Positions 9,201 through 17,132 of a stretch of DNA of 64,000 nucleotides are shown piece after piece. Location of the stretch: contig CABRXX010000010.1 in assembly GCA_902475025.1 (NCBI GenBank), forward strand, positions 1 through 64,000. Reading direction: 5' to 3'. A program made the position numbers and the translations under genes. The notes beneath the pieces were generated by a model, which made no database searches, was not told where the DNA came from, and saw nothing but the letters and a program-made list of their open reading frames with translations. Position 1 is the first letter of the stretch. Each line of letters begins with the position of its first letter. This DNA is from Merdiplasma sp905207905 (lineage in GTDB: Bacteria > Bacillota > Clostridia > Lachnospirales > Lachnospiraceae).

Positions 9201-9510
9201 TCAGATAATTGCGGCTACTGCCCGTCAGTTTTCAAACATCTTCAGTGATACAGATATGGTTGGGCGCTTTGGCGGAGATGAGTTTATTGTGTTTGTCCGC
9301 AATATTCAGAATCTGGATCTTCTTATGGCGCGTGCAAAACAAATGGTCAAAGTGGAATACGAAGCGTATTCCTTTACCAACAGCGTGGGAATTTCCCTTT
9401 ATCCTGATGACGGAACAAGTTTTGAAGAGTTGTTTGAGCAGGCGGACAAGGCTCTTTATCGAGCAAAAGAGAAACGATGCAGCGTTGTTTTTGTAAAGGA
9501 TACGAGGTGA
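6247..9510 (+). CDS. Membrane c-di-GMP protein: Cache-like sensor, GGDEF, EAL, PAS, GGDEF
   Basis: This is a protein of about 1087 residues. Order: TM helix (about 28-50), extracellular Cache-like sensor (about 50-290), second TM helix (about 290-315), degenerate GGDEF with SGDHF at 411-415, EAL, PAS (about 775-900), intact GGDEF at 1009-1013. The EAL domain starts GEVLVRW with Glu 536 and keeps the NLSR, ELTES, DDFGFGYSS, KLDR, AEGIE and QGY motifs, so phosphodiesterase activity looks possible. The C-terminal GGDEF should be an active cyclase. The start is uncertain: ATG 6196 is also in frame but lies inside the structured leader, and neither ATG has a good ribosome site. It is the first gene of an exopolysaccharide-like operon, so it probably sets c-di-GMP locally. 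Confidence 0.9.
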   Translation: MAYDIGKKGYTIKEKLQHILFQKTNILFQYMFPIAFIIVLLIGIMGAILANTEGLHQQIEENTKNYADDVSAQLASNISARMQMRQTYIRDLADTFSRMPEFLLSEELLDRKAGYMEMEEIFVVNSDGSTIPIDAEHAGLGEYLAKNPELFTESRIFFTQHEEVFYSAPIIRENGNDKLLIGVRTQSTLQKMLQDVNFREQGISCIVDSRGTVVVSATEKIPFQKLGDIIQGNLNSKDDKVVQKVLEDIRAQRSGTAQFESINNEPVMLGYDFLGINDWLLLTLIPSDLFSRGTEIFMTCYVLIVGITALVMLLILIAVVWFYHCTLKRIQTVALTDPLTSGSNLLAFQMEGDRVMQANPFNSYAMIYLNIHNFKRFNERFGVTYGDELLREIYRILKESLEKNELVARSSGDHFYLMLSCASETAVRQRLDKIFDQLESQLSKEIALDRTSFAQGAYLVEKQNYEFLVLTDRAKIASLYQERPGECRFYDDALGKKIEQEHILEDSFQRAIRNHEFKLYIQPKVCPGQKQANSGEVLVRWQYPGYGLIYPGDFIALFEHSGKICDLDFYMFEETCKLMKQWLSKGRAIPLSVNLSRAHLVSSDLSFLDRFKAIKEKYEIPDDLIELELTESLMLERREVSLVAAMINKVRGMGLLCSIDDFGFGYSSLTMLKDLNVTTVKLDRQFFLGGSEKSWIVIQQLIRLAHDLGMSVVAEGIETFDQVEPLWRCGCDLIQGYVYAKPMPAADFEEWYASSDCPELKKTDLLPPQTAPKTNPRVETRDTIQFREGNEYKNRLTVALKVAKTCIYEVDLTRQLYTFFENAETIFGISGEEILRIVRSYSSLDPVEYQKAVAAYFFHPDDEENVANAFEIILAGHPVSYTARVKVKGSQYIWCKMDVSPIMEDGHPVRMIGIITDITDIQRQREQLEQKANLDGFTGLWNKPTSIALIKKALEEEPKGQHALLLSDIDSFKRFNDTYGHLSGDQIIAATARQFSNIFSDTDMVGRFGGDEFIVFVRNIQNLDLLMARAKQMVKVEYEAYSFTNSVGISLYPDDGTSFEELFEQADKALYRAKEKRCSVVFVKDTR

Positions 9511-9514
9511 AGCT

Positions 9515-10210
9515 ATGCAGCAGGTCCTGAGAAACGAACGAAAATTTTTCATCCATACGGTAGATTTCATGGCAAAAAAACACAGGCTTCAGCAGATACT
9601 CCAGGAGGATCCGCACAATGGCTTAGAAGGGTACTGCATTCGTTCCCTCTACTTTGATACGGAATACGACAGTGACTTATTCGACAAAGCCTATGGCCTG
9701 GAAGTGCGAAAAAAACTGCGGCTGCGTCTTTATGATCCGGATGGTGATTTTGCCATTCTGGAGATGAAGCAGAAGCAGGGAGAACAGCAGCGGAAGCGTT
9801 CTTTGCGAATGAGTCGGGAGGATGCCCTGAAAATGATTCAATGCGATTATGCTCCCCTGCTGCGGTACCCGGAGCCTTTTGCCGCCGAATGCTACGCCCT
9901 GATGAAAACCCACTGTTACCGTCCCCGCACCATCGTGGAGTACAAGCGAATGGCTTTTATTGCCAGGGAAAACAATATCCGTGTTACGTTTGATTATAAG
10001 ATCCAGGCAACGCAAAGTAGTTTTGCGCTGTTTGATCCGCATTTGCTGATGGTTCCGGTAATGGATCTAAGTCAGTCAGTGCTGGAGGTCAAATACAATG
10101 GTTTTTTACTCAGCTATATTAAAGATATGCTGGGTGATTTGGAAAAAAGTGAGCTGTCCGTCAGCAAGTACACTCTTGCCCGTCAGCTCAGTTATCATGA
10201 CCATCTATAA
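9515..10210 (+). CDS. VTC-domain protein, polyphosphate polymerase-like
   Basis: This 231-residue cytosolic protein matches the VTC tunnel fold, whose yeast member Vtc4 makes polyphosphate from ATP. Visible landmarks are NERKFF (7-12), IRSLYFDT (42-49), the basic strand RKKLRLRLYD (65-74), ILEMKQK (81-87), VEYKRMAF and LEVKYNGFL. Alternating Arg/Lys and Glu residues line the catalytic tunnel in this family. It begins 4 bases after the c-di-GMP gene and is followed by DUF4956 and CotH genes, a combination known from other bacteria. What it polymerises here, and whether polyphosphate feeds polymer export or decoration, is inference. Confidence 0.88.
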   Translation: MQQVLRNERKFFIHTVDFMAKKHRLQQILQEDPHNGLEGYCIRSLYFDTEYDSDLFDKAYGLEVRKKLRLRLYDPDGDFAILEMKQKQGEQQRKRSLRMSREDALKMIQCDYAPLLRYPEPFAAECYALMKTHCYRPRTIVEYKRMAFIARENNIRVTFDYKIQATQSSFALFDPHLLMVPVMDLSQSVLEVKYNGFLLSYIKDMLGDLEKSELSVSKYTLARQLSYHDHL

Positions 10211-10223
10211 TGAGGGAGAGGCT

Positions 10224-10901
10224 ATGAAAAATAATTTACTACAACTTTTGCAGGAGCAGGGAGATTTGAGTATTGAACAGATCATTACCCGGGTCATTGC
10301 AACTCTGCTGCTGGGTTTTCTGATTTTTATTTCCTATGCAATTGCTCATCGGGGAACGATTTACAGTCGAAAATTTAATGTAAGCCTTGTGATGCTGGCG
10401 GTTCTCACCGAAACGGTAATGATTGTCATCGGCAATAACATTGCGCTGTCTCTGGGTATGGTAGGCGCTTTGTCCATCGTCCGTTTCCGTACTGCTATCA
10501 AGGATTCCAGAGATACCATGTATTTGTTCTGGGCTATTATCGTGGGCATCTGCTGTGGTGTGGGCAGCTTTTTCGTTGCGGCAACGGGCAGCGCGGCAGT
10601 TTTTTTGGTGCTGGTTCTGTTTGGACTGGTCAGAAACGACAGCCGAATCCTGGTGATTATCCGATGTGCCCGCCGTTCAGAGCTGAAGGTGGAAGCTCTG
10701 GTATTCCAGGCGTTTGAACGCAAGGCCCGCCTGCGGACAAAGAACACCACACCTGATATGGTGGAAATGATCTATGAGATTTCAGAAGGGGTACTGAACA
10801 GAACAAGAAAGAAAAATCCGGAACTCAGTGATGCGTTTTATGCCATTGAGTCGGTAGAGTATGTAAATTTTGTTATGCAGAATGATGAAATTTCCAACTG
10901 A
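10224..10901 (+). CDS. DUF4956 membrane protein
   Basis: A 225-residue protein with three to four membrane segments in the first 130 residues and a soluble C-terminal domain of about 90. The stretch MVGALSIVRFRTAIKD followed by LFWAIIVGI is the hallmark of DUF4956. ATG 10224 with a GGGAGAGG site is the start; upstream in-frame codons lie inside the VTC gene. DUF4956 genes commonly sit beside VTC and CotH genes, as here, so it may be the membrane partner of the VTC protein. Its biochemical function is unknown. Confidence 0.87.
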   Translation: MKNNLLQLLQEQGDLSIEQIITRVIATLLLGFLIFISYAIAHRGTIYSRKFNVSLVMLAVLTETVMIVIGNNIALSLGMVGALSIVRFRTAIKDSRDTMYLFWAIIVGICCGVGSFFVAATGSAAVFLVLVLFGLVRNDSRILVIIRCARRSELKVEALVFQAFERKARLRTKNTTPDMVEMIYEISEGVLNRTRKKNPELSDAFYAIESVEYVNFVMQNDEISN

Positions 10902-10920
10902 TTCATAAGGAGGCAGGGCA

Positions 10921-12396
10921 ATGAAATACAAACTTTGGGGCGCGTTTCTGTTTCTGTGTGCCATTGCTCTGTCATTGGCAGCGCCGCTTTTAGAAAGCGG
11001 ATGGTCATCTTCTCGGTATCACCAGCATCTGGAGGCCCGGGTGAAGGCGGAGGAAACGAAGGGGGACGGATTTTTTACGCATCTGCCGTTGGTTGAAATC
11101 GAAACAAATGGCGTGGAGATACCGGGTCGGGCAGTTTATCGGGCGGATGGAACCGAATATTACACGACTGCAGCCGATGGTGGAGAGTCTATTTCTGCGC
11201 ATATGGATATTGTGGATCATGAGTTGGAATATAACCATCCGGAAGATCCCCCCACACTCAGTTCTGACATCACCATTCACGTGAGAGGAAATTCTTCCCG
11301 CTCTTTTGATAAGCCAAGCTATGCCGTCCGTCTGGTGACAGAGGATGGCATGAACAATCCTCAGAAAGTGATGGGCATGGATGCCCATCATGAATGGGTT
11401 CTCTACGGCCCCTATCTTGACAAGACTTTGCTGCGCAACTATATGTGGTATAACATTGGCGGTGAGATTATGGATTATGCCCCGAATGTCCGGTTTTGCG
11501 AAGTGATGCTCAATGGAGAATACCAGGGCGTCTATGTGATGACAGAGAAGGTCACTGCAGGGGACAACGGAGCCCGTTTGCCATTGACTGTGAATGCCAA
11601 GCAGAATACCTTCAGCGGCTATCTGCTTCAGCTGAACGGAGACCGCCCGCCATCCAATAATCAGTTGACTGATCAATTCACCTATTACACCAAGCGGACA
11701 AAATATCAGATGGATATCGTTTATCCCGGCAGAAGCAACATGACACCGGAGATTCGGCAGGCGATCAGCCAGGATTTTTCTGATTTTGAAAAAGCGCTGT
11801 ACTCTTACGATTATGACAGCGAAAGCTATGGTTATCCATCCATGATTGATACGCAATCTTTTATTGACTATTTTCTTATCAATGAATTGACCTGCAATTA
11901 TGATGCAGGCTGGCTTTCCACATACCTTTATAAAGATACCAGCGGCAAGTTCCATACATGCCTGTGGGACATGAATTCTGCCTGTGACAATTACGATAAA
12001 ATACAGACAGAACCCATGGCCTTTCAGATGCAGTATTGTCTGTGGTATGTCATGATGATGAAGGATGAGGATTTTGTAAACGCTCTGATTAACCGATACT
12101 GGCAGCTGCGGGAGACCTATTTTTCCGAAGATTATCTTTTTGATTATATTGACAGCACCGTAGCTTATCTGGGGGATGCCATTGACCGAAATTATTCTGT
12201 CTGGGGTTATACCTTTCAAAAGCAATACGATTTGCTGCTTCCGACAGAGAGGAATCCCCGTAGTTTTGAGGAAGCGGTTGATCAAACAAAAGATTTTCTT
12301 TCCCGCCGTATTCCATGGATGGATAAAAACATTGATACCCTGAAGCAATATTCGGCTGAATCCAAAGTAAAGAAGTTCAATGAGAATGCAAATTGA
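10921..12396 (+). CDS. CotH-family kinase, exported or membrane anchored
   Basis: This 491-residue protein has an N-terminal hydrophobic segment (KLWGAFLFLCAIALSLAAP) that is a signal anchor or signal peptide. The CotH kinase motifs follow: RGNSSRSFDKPSYAVRL (122-138), NGEYQGVYVMTEKV and the metal-binding WDMNSACDN (349-357, Asp350 and Asp356). CotH proteins are atypical kinases. Spore-coat CotH phosphorylates serines in coat proteins, and related genes occur in cell-surface and cellulosome contexts. Between a VTC/DUF4956 pair and a glycoside hydrolase, it probably modifies a surface protein or polymer outside the membrane. An AAGGAGG site precedes the ATG. Confidence 0.88.
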   Translation: MKYKLWGAFLFLCAIALSLAAPLLESGWSSSRYHQHLEARVKAEETKGDGFFTHLPLVEIETNGVEIPGRAVYRADGTEYYTTAADGGESISAHMDIVDHELEYNHPEDPPTLSSDITIHVRGNSSRSFDKPSYAVRLVTEDGMNNPQKVMGMDAHHEWVLYGPYLDKTLLRNYMWYNIGGEIMDYAPNVRFCEVMLNGEYQGVYVMTEKVTAGDNGARLPLTVNAKQNTFSGYLLQLNGDRPPSNNQLTDQFTYYTKRTKYQMDIVYPGRSNMTPEIRQAISQDFSDFEKALYSYDYDSESYGYPSMIDTQSFIDYFLINELTCNYDAGWLSTYLYKDTSGKFHTCLWDMNSACDNYDKIQTEPMAFQMQYCLWYVMMMKDEDFVNALINRYWQLRETYFSEDYLFDYIDSTVAYLGDAIDRNYSVWGYTFQKQYDLLLPTERNPRSFEEAVDQTKDFLSRRIPWMDKNIDTLKQYSAESKVKKFNENAN

Positions 12397-12414
12397 CAGA
12401 GGGAGGAGCGGCCT

Positions 12415-14589
12415 ATGAAAAAATTTATTATTGCGGTGGCTGCTCTTGTGGTGCTGTACATTGGTTGGGACTATGCCCACTATCGGCTGGGCTGGTACAT
12501 AGATCTGCACCCGAATGAGGAAGTCACTACATTTATGAAGATTAAGGGAGAACGCATCCTGCAGTTGACCCCGGAAGGGGAAGAGGAGTTTGAAATTCGG
12601 GGTGTGAATATGGGACCGGGCATTCCCGGAGAATGGTCTACGGATTTTGCCATTGATAAAGAGACTTATCTTCGCTGGTTTGAACAGATACAGGAAATGG
12701 GAGCCAATGTGGTACGTGTCTATACGGTTCAGGCGGACGACTTCTATGAGGCATTTTATGAATACAACAAAGATAGAAACGATCCCCTTTACCTGCTCCA
12801 TGGAGTCTGGGTCAATGATTATGTTCAGTATTCCCACCGGGATGCCTATGACGATCAATTTCTGGGAGCACTTCTGGATGATTGCCGTACTGTGGTGGAT
12901 GTGATTCATGGTAACAAGAAGATATCCCTCGGCCGAATGGCCAGCGCAGGCTCCGGTTTTTACCGCCGGGATATCTCTCCCTGGGTTATCGGCTACATTC
13001 TCGGGGTGGAATGGGAAGATGTGACGGTCGCTTACACAGACAAAAAATATTCTGCATCAGATATTTCTTATCAAGGGGAATATCTCTTCTCGACACCGGA
13101 GGCAACCCCTTTTGAGGTAATGCTTACACAGGTGGGCAATCAAATCATTGAGTATGAATCAAAACGATATAAGCAGCAGCGGCTTATTGCTTTTTCAAAC
13201 TGGCCGACTACGGATCCTTTTACCTATCCGGAAGTGGTGGCCAACTTTTTTATGAAGTGTGCTCAGGTGGATGTAGAGCATATTAAAGGAACAGAGAAGT
13301 TTCTGGCAGGTCAGTTCGCTTCCTACCATGTTTATCCATACTACCCGGATTATATGGATCATGTGACAGACTGGAGTGCTTATGGTTTAAAGGCCGAAGA
13401 TTATGCACTGGCAGATGGGAAGCACAACACTTACCGGGCTTATCTGCAAATGCTCACGAACCACCACACGATGCCTGTGGTGATTTCAGAGTTTGGGGTG
13501 TCCACCGGCCGGGGGATGGCGCACCGGGATAAAAACACGAACCGCAATCAGGGAAATATGTCCGAACAGGAGCAGGGACAGGCGCTGGTGGACTGCTGGA
13601 TGGATATTAAAGCATCCGGCTGTAACGGCGGCTGTGTTTTCTCTTGGCAGGATGAATGGTTTAAGCGTACCTGGAATACCATGTATGCTGTGGATCTGAA
13701 GCGGACTCCCTATTGGTCTGACTACCAGACAAACGAGCAGTATTTCGGACTGTTGTCTTTTGATCCAGGCAAAGAGCTGTCGGTCTGTTATGTAGATGGT
13801 GATGTCTCCGAATGGGCAGAAGATGATCTGGTGGCAGAGCAGGAAGGACTGTCCGTTTCCGTGAAATATGACGAAAAGTTCCTCTATCTGCGCATTCACA
13901 AAGACGGTCTTTCCTTTGGAGAAGAACCGATCTATTTGCCCATCGACACCACGCAGAAAACAGGCAGCAGCTATTGTGAAAATAACGGTCTGCTCTTTGA
14001 CAGGGCGGCAGATTTCCTGCTGGTGCTGGATGGGACGATAAGCAGCCGCCTGCTGGTGCAGGAGCGGTATGACGCATTGCGGTCTACCTATGCGCAAAAT
14101 GTCAGAGGGTTTGATACCTACGTAAAGGCAAACCAGCCGGAGAAAAACTCACCTTTATTTGAGCCGATTGATATGATTTTGAATTTGGAGCTTTTAGATG
14201 AATCGGGCGAGTATATTACCCGTTCAGAGGCGTTTGAAACCGGCTATCTGACCTACGGCAATGCGAATCCGGACAGTCCTGATTTCAATTCTCTGGCAGA
14301 TTTTATTTGTGTCGGAGATAATATTGAGGTGAGACTGCCCTGGCAATTACTGAACTTTGCCGATCCTTCCCGGATGGAGATCCACGACGATTATTATGAT
14401 GGAAATTATGGGGTGGCATATCAGATAATTGATACCATGTATGTGGGCGTAGGTACAGAGAACACAAAGGGACGTATCCACCTTTCTTCTCTGCCGCTGG
14501 AAGGCTGGGGCAACGATGTGACCAGCCATGAGCGGCTCAAACGTTCCTATTATATTCTTCAGGACCTTTGGACCACGCCAGAGAAATGA
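12415..14589 (+). CDS. Membrane-anchored glycoside hydrolase, (beta/alpha)8 clan A-like
   Basis: This 724-residue protein has an N-terminal anchor helix (FIIAVAALVVLYIGW). A TIM-barrel domain follows, beginning IRGVNMGPGIPG and continuing GANVVRVYTV. GYILGVEWE (194-201) gives a candidate acid/base Glu199. VISEFG (356-361) gives a candidate nucleophile Glu359, placed as in clan-A hydrolases. Residues beyond about 450 form a beta-rich accessory domain that may bind sugar. The usual Asn before the acid/base is Val here, so activity may be altered. Its place between a CotH kinase and a GT2 synthase suggests it trims or releases the nascent polysaccharide, as BcsZ does for cellulose. Exact GH family and linkage are not readable. 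Confidence 0.82.
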   Translation: MKKFIIAVAALVVLYIGWDYAHYRLGWYIDLHPNEEVTTFMKIKGERILQLTPEGEEEFEIRGVNMGPGIPGEWSTDFAIDKETYLRWFEQIQEMGANVVRVYTVQADDFYEAFYEYNKDRNDPLYLLHGVWVNDYVQYSHRDAYDDQFLGALLDDCRTVVDVIHGNKKISLGRMASAGSGFYRRDISPWVIGYILGVEWEDVTVAYTDKKYSASDISYQGEYLFSTPEATPFEVMLTQVGNQIIEYESKRYKQQRLIAFSNWPTTDPFTYPEVVANFFMKCAQVDVEHIKGTEKFLAGQFASYHVYPYYPDYMDHVTDWSAYGLKAEDYALADGKHNTYRAYLQMLTNHHTMPVVISEFGVSTGRGMAHRDKNTNRNQGNMSEQEQGQALVDCWMDIKASGCNGGCVFSWQDEWFKRTWNTMYAVDLKRTPYWSDYQTNEQYFGLLSFDPGKELSVCYVDGDVSEWAEDDLVAEQEGLSVSVKYDEKFLYLRIHKDGLSFGEEPIYLPIDTTQKTGSSYCENNGLLFDRAADFLLVLDGTISSRLLVQERYDALRSTYAQNVRGFDTYVKANQPEKNSPLFEPIDMILNLELLDESGEYITRSEAFETGYLTYGNANPDSPDFNSLADFICVGDNIEVRLPWQLLNFADPSRMEIHDDYYDGNYGVAYQIIDTMYVGVGTENTKGRIHLSSLPLEGWGNDVTSHERLKRSYYILQDLWTTPEK

Positions 14590-14601
14590 GGTGATACAGG
14601 C

Positions 14602-15714
14602 GTGAATGTGGAAACTTTGATTTATGCGTATCTGGCCATCTGTTTGGCGATGATTGTCTTTAACTGCGTTTGTATCGTTGTGTTCCGCCGGCAGGACCGT
14701 TTGCTGAAACGCCGCAGTACCCGTTTGGCTGATGATATCAAAGAGCAGATCCAATTGATTCAGGCCGGTGGCTTGGTATCAGAAGATCATCAGAAATTTC
14801 TTTGCCGAAAACTTCGCCGGATCGGCAATCTGATGGCATTTGATGAAACGCTGGACAGGCTCCTTCATCAGACGCCAGAGCCGACCTGGGTATACATAAA
14901 AAAAATTCGACCAGTCTTTACCCAGGTGGCAGCGGAGAATCGTTACCACGGTTCCATGCAGCAGGCCTATTTTGCTTATGTGCTTTGTAAGTACCGGATC
15001 CTGTCCGGCAGGGCAGTGCCGCTGATTATGGAACTTATGATGAGGCTTTTGGAGGAGCCCAGCCTTTATTGCCGGGAAAATGCTCTGCAAACCATTTACA
15101 GCACCGGCGATTGCGGCTGCGTTGTCCGTGCTTTGCGGCGGGTGGATGAGAACGGATATTTTCACCATGCAAAGCTGCTGACGGACGGTCTTTTGACCTT
15201 TACCGGAAATCATCAGCAGCTTGCCCAAATGCTATGGAAACAATTTGAAGCCTTCTCTGTCTCCATGCAGGTGGTGATACTGGATTATATCCGATTTAGC
15301 GGTACGGTATGGAACGATGAAATTCTTCCCCTGTTATCTGATGAAGATCGAGATGATGAACTGCGATTCTCCTGTATTCGTTATTTTGGGAAGCATCCAG
15401 ACATGAGAGCTTATCCCATCTTACTGACTTTTTTAGAGCATCCGGGAAATCATCGCTGGGAGTATGCCGCTATCTGTGCAACTGCTCTTGCCTCTTATCC
15501 TGGAGAGCGCACTGTGCTGGCCCTGAAACGGGCCATGAATCATTCCAGCTGGTATATCCGCTTTAATGCCTCCAGGTCACTGGAGTCTTTTCATCTGACT
15601 TATGAGGATCTTGGTGACGTAATGGATGGCAGAGATCGTTACGCACGCGAGATTCTGCAATATCAGATGGATCTTCAGCAGGCAAAGAAAGAACAGGAGG
15701 CGGTGCCGGTATGA
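14602..15714 (+). CDS. Membrane-anchored HEAT-repeat protein
   Basis: This 370-residue protein starts at GTG 14602 behind a GAGGTG site. An N-terminal membrane helix (YAYLAICLAMIVFNCVCIVV) is followed by a cytosolic alpha-solenoid. Repeats such as YAAICATALASY, WYIRFNASRSLESF and LRFSCIRYFGKHP show the HEAT spacing. Such solenoids are protein-docking scaffolds. The stop overlaps the start of the GT2 gene by 4 bases, so the two are translationally coupled. It is probably a partner or assembly factor of that synthase. No enzymatic motif is seen. Confidence 0.8.
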   Translation: MNVETLIYAYLAICLAMIVFNCVCIVVFRRQDRLLKRRSTRLADDIKEQIQLIQAGGLVSEDHQKFLCRKLRRIGNLMAFDETLDRLLHQTPEPTWVYIKKIRPVFTQVAAENRYHGSMQQAYFAYVLCKYRILSGRAVPLIMELMMRLLEEPSLYCRENALQTIYSTGDCGCVVRALRRVDENGYFHHAKLLTDGLLTFTGNHQQLAQMLWKQFEAFSVSMQVVILDYIRFSGTVWNDEILPLLSDEDRDDELRFSCIRYFGKHPDMRAYPILLTFLEHPGNHRWEYAAICATALASYPGERTVLALKRAMNHSSWYIRFNASRSLESFHLTYEDLGDVMDGRDRYAREILQYQMDLQQAKKEQEAVPV

Positions 15715-17120
15715 TGGATGGACTTATGGATGCGATCAAAGTTTTTTTAAACGGTGTCAACATTTTTTTTGTCCTTTACCTGATCGGGTATTCCACTTTT
15801 TTGTTTTTGGCAGTGGTGATCGGTGCTTCGACACTGTATCGAACCAGACAGCAGGCACAGTTGAAAAATGTACTGGAAAAGAACTATTATGTGCCAGTGA
15901 CCGTCATTGTCCCGGCCTATAATGAAGAACTGACCGTGGTGGATACGGTACGCTCTCTGCTGGCGTTGGACTACAAGACTTATGAGATCGTGGTTGTAGA
16001 TGATGGATCTCAGGACAGCACCTCGCAGGTGCTCATTGATGCTTTTCATATGTACCCGATCCGTCAGCCGATCCGACGGCAGGTGGGCTGTCAGCCTGAA
16101 GAATTTATCTATGTTGCTATGGATCAGAAGGTTCCGTTGACTCTGGTGCGTAAGAAAAACGGTGGTAAGGCAGATGCCCTCAATATGGGGATCAATATCT
16201 CCCGGTACCCCTACTTCATCTGCATGGATGCAGATTCTGTTTTGCAGTACGATTCCCTGCGGGAGATCGTTCGTCCGGTGCTGGAGGACGATCATGTGAT
16301 CGCTGTGGGGGGCAGTGTTCGTCCCTGCAATGGTGTGAAGCTGAAAAACGGACGGGTAGTCGAATATCAATTACCCCGCAGCATTCTGGCCTGCATGCAG
16401 GTGCTGGAATATGACCGCTCGTTTCTTGCTGCCAGAATCCTCTTTGACAAGTTCAACGGATCTCTCATTATCTCCGGAGCCTTTGGCCTGTTTAAAAAAG
16501 ATCTGGTCATCGCCTGCGGCGGCTACGACCGGTCTACCATGGGTGAGGACATGGAACTGGTTGTGAAGATGCACGAGTTCTGTCTGGCCAATGAGCTGCC
16601 TTACCGTATCCGTTATGCTACCGGTGCAATCTGTTGGACTCAGGTACCGGAGCGGCTGAAGGATCTGTGTACGCAGCGGCACCGGTGGCATATTGGATTG
16701 TTCCAGAGTATGATAAAGCATCGCAGCCTGTTTGCTAACCTGCGCTACGGGCCGGTGAGCCTGATTTCCTACCTGTATTTTCTGTTGTATGAATTGCTCT
16801 CGCCCTATATCGAGCTGTTTGGCGTACTGACGATGATTCTGGCATTTTTTGTGGATCTCATAAACCTTCCATTTATGGTTCTGTTTTACCTGGTCTATGC
16901 GGTGTTTGGATCTGTGCTGTCCTTGACAGCATTTTTCTCCCGCATCCAGACCATCGACCTGAAAGTTTCGTTTACCGATGGACTGAAGGCTGTTCTGTTG
17001 TGTCTGTTTGAGGTTACCTGTCTGCGTTTTATAATGGCGTTCGTAAGAACTACTGCGTTCCGGGGGTACCGCAGGAAAAAGATGCAGTGGGGGCGTATTG
17101 AGCGGCAGAAATTCAATTAA
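15711..17120 (+). CDS. Processive family 2 glycosyltransferase, cellulose-synthase-like
   Basis: This 469-residue membrane enzyme has an N-terminal TM region (11-38), then a GT-A domain with the processive-synthase signature: VPAYNE (67-72), VVDDGS (95-100), the metal-binding MDADS (172-176), GED (278-280) and QRHRW (322-326). Several C-terminal TM helices (about 345-465) would form the extrusion channel. The layout matches BcsA, hyaluronan and PgaC synthases. There is no PilZ domain, so c-di-GMP control must act through another subunit. It is the catalytic core of the exopolysaccharide locus. The sugar polymerised (glucose, GlcNAc or other) cannot be told. Confidence 0.9.
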   Translation: MMDGLMDAIKVFLNGVNIFFVLYLIGYSTFLFLAVVIGASTLYRTRQQAQLKNVLEKNYYVPVTVIVPAYNEELTVVDTVRSLLALDYKTYEIVVVDDGSQDSTSQVLIDAFHMYPIRQPIRRQVGCQPEEFIYVAMDQKVPLTLVRKKNGGKADALNMGINISRYPYFICMDADSVLQYDSLREIVRPVLEDDHVIAVGGSVRPCNGVKLKNGRVVEYQLPRSILACMQVLEYDRSFLAARILFDKFNGSLIISGAFGLFKKDLVIACGGYDRSTMGEDMELVVKMHEFCLANELPYRIRYATGAICWTQVPERLKDLCTQRHRWHIGLFQSMIKHRSLFANLRYGPVSLISYLYFLLYELLSPYIELFGVLTMILAFFVDLINLPFMVLFYLVYAVFGSVLSLTAFFSRIQTIDLKVSFTDGLKAVLLCLFEVTCLRFIMAFVRTTAFRGYRRKKMQWGRIERQKFN

Positions 17121-17132
17121 GGAGAAAGCGAG

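Noticed and set aside
11005..12909. A 634-codon open frame on the - strand opposite the CotH and hydrolase genes
   Set aside because: It lacks a ribosome site, reads as low-complexity His/Ile-rich sequence, and lies opposite two genes with clear family motifs. It is an antisense shadow.
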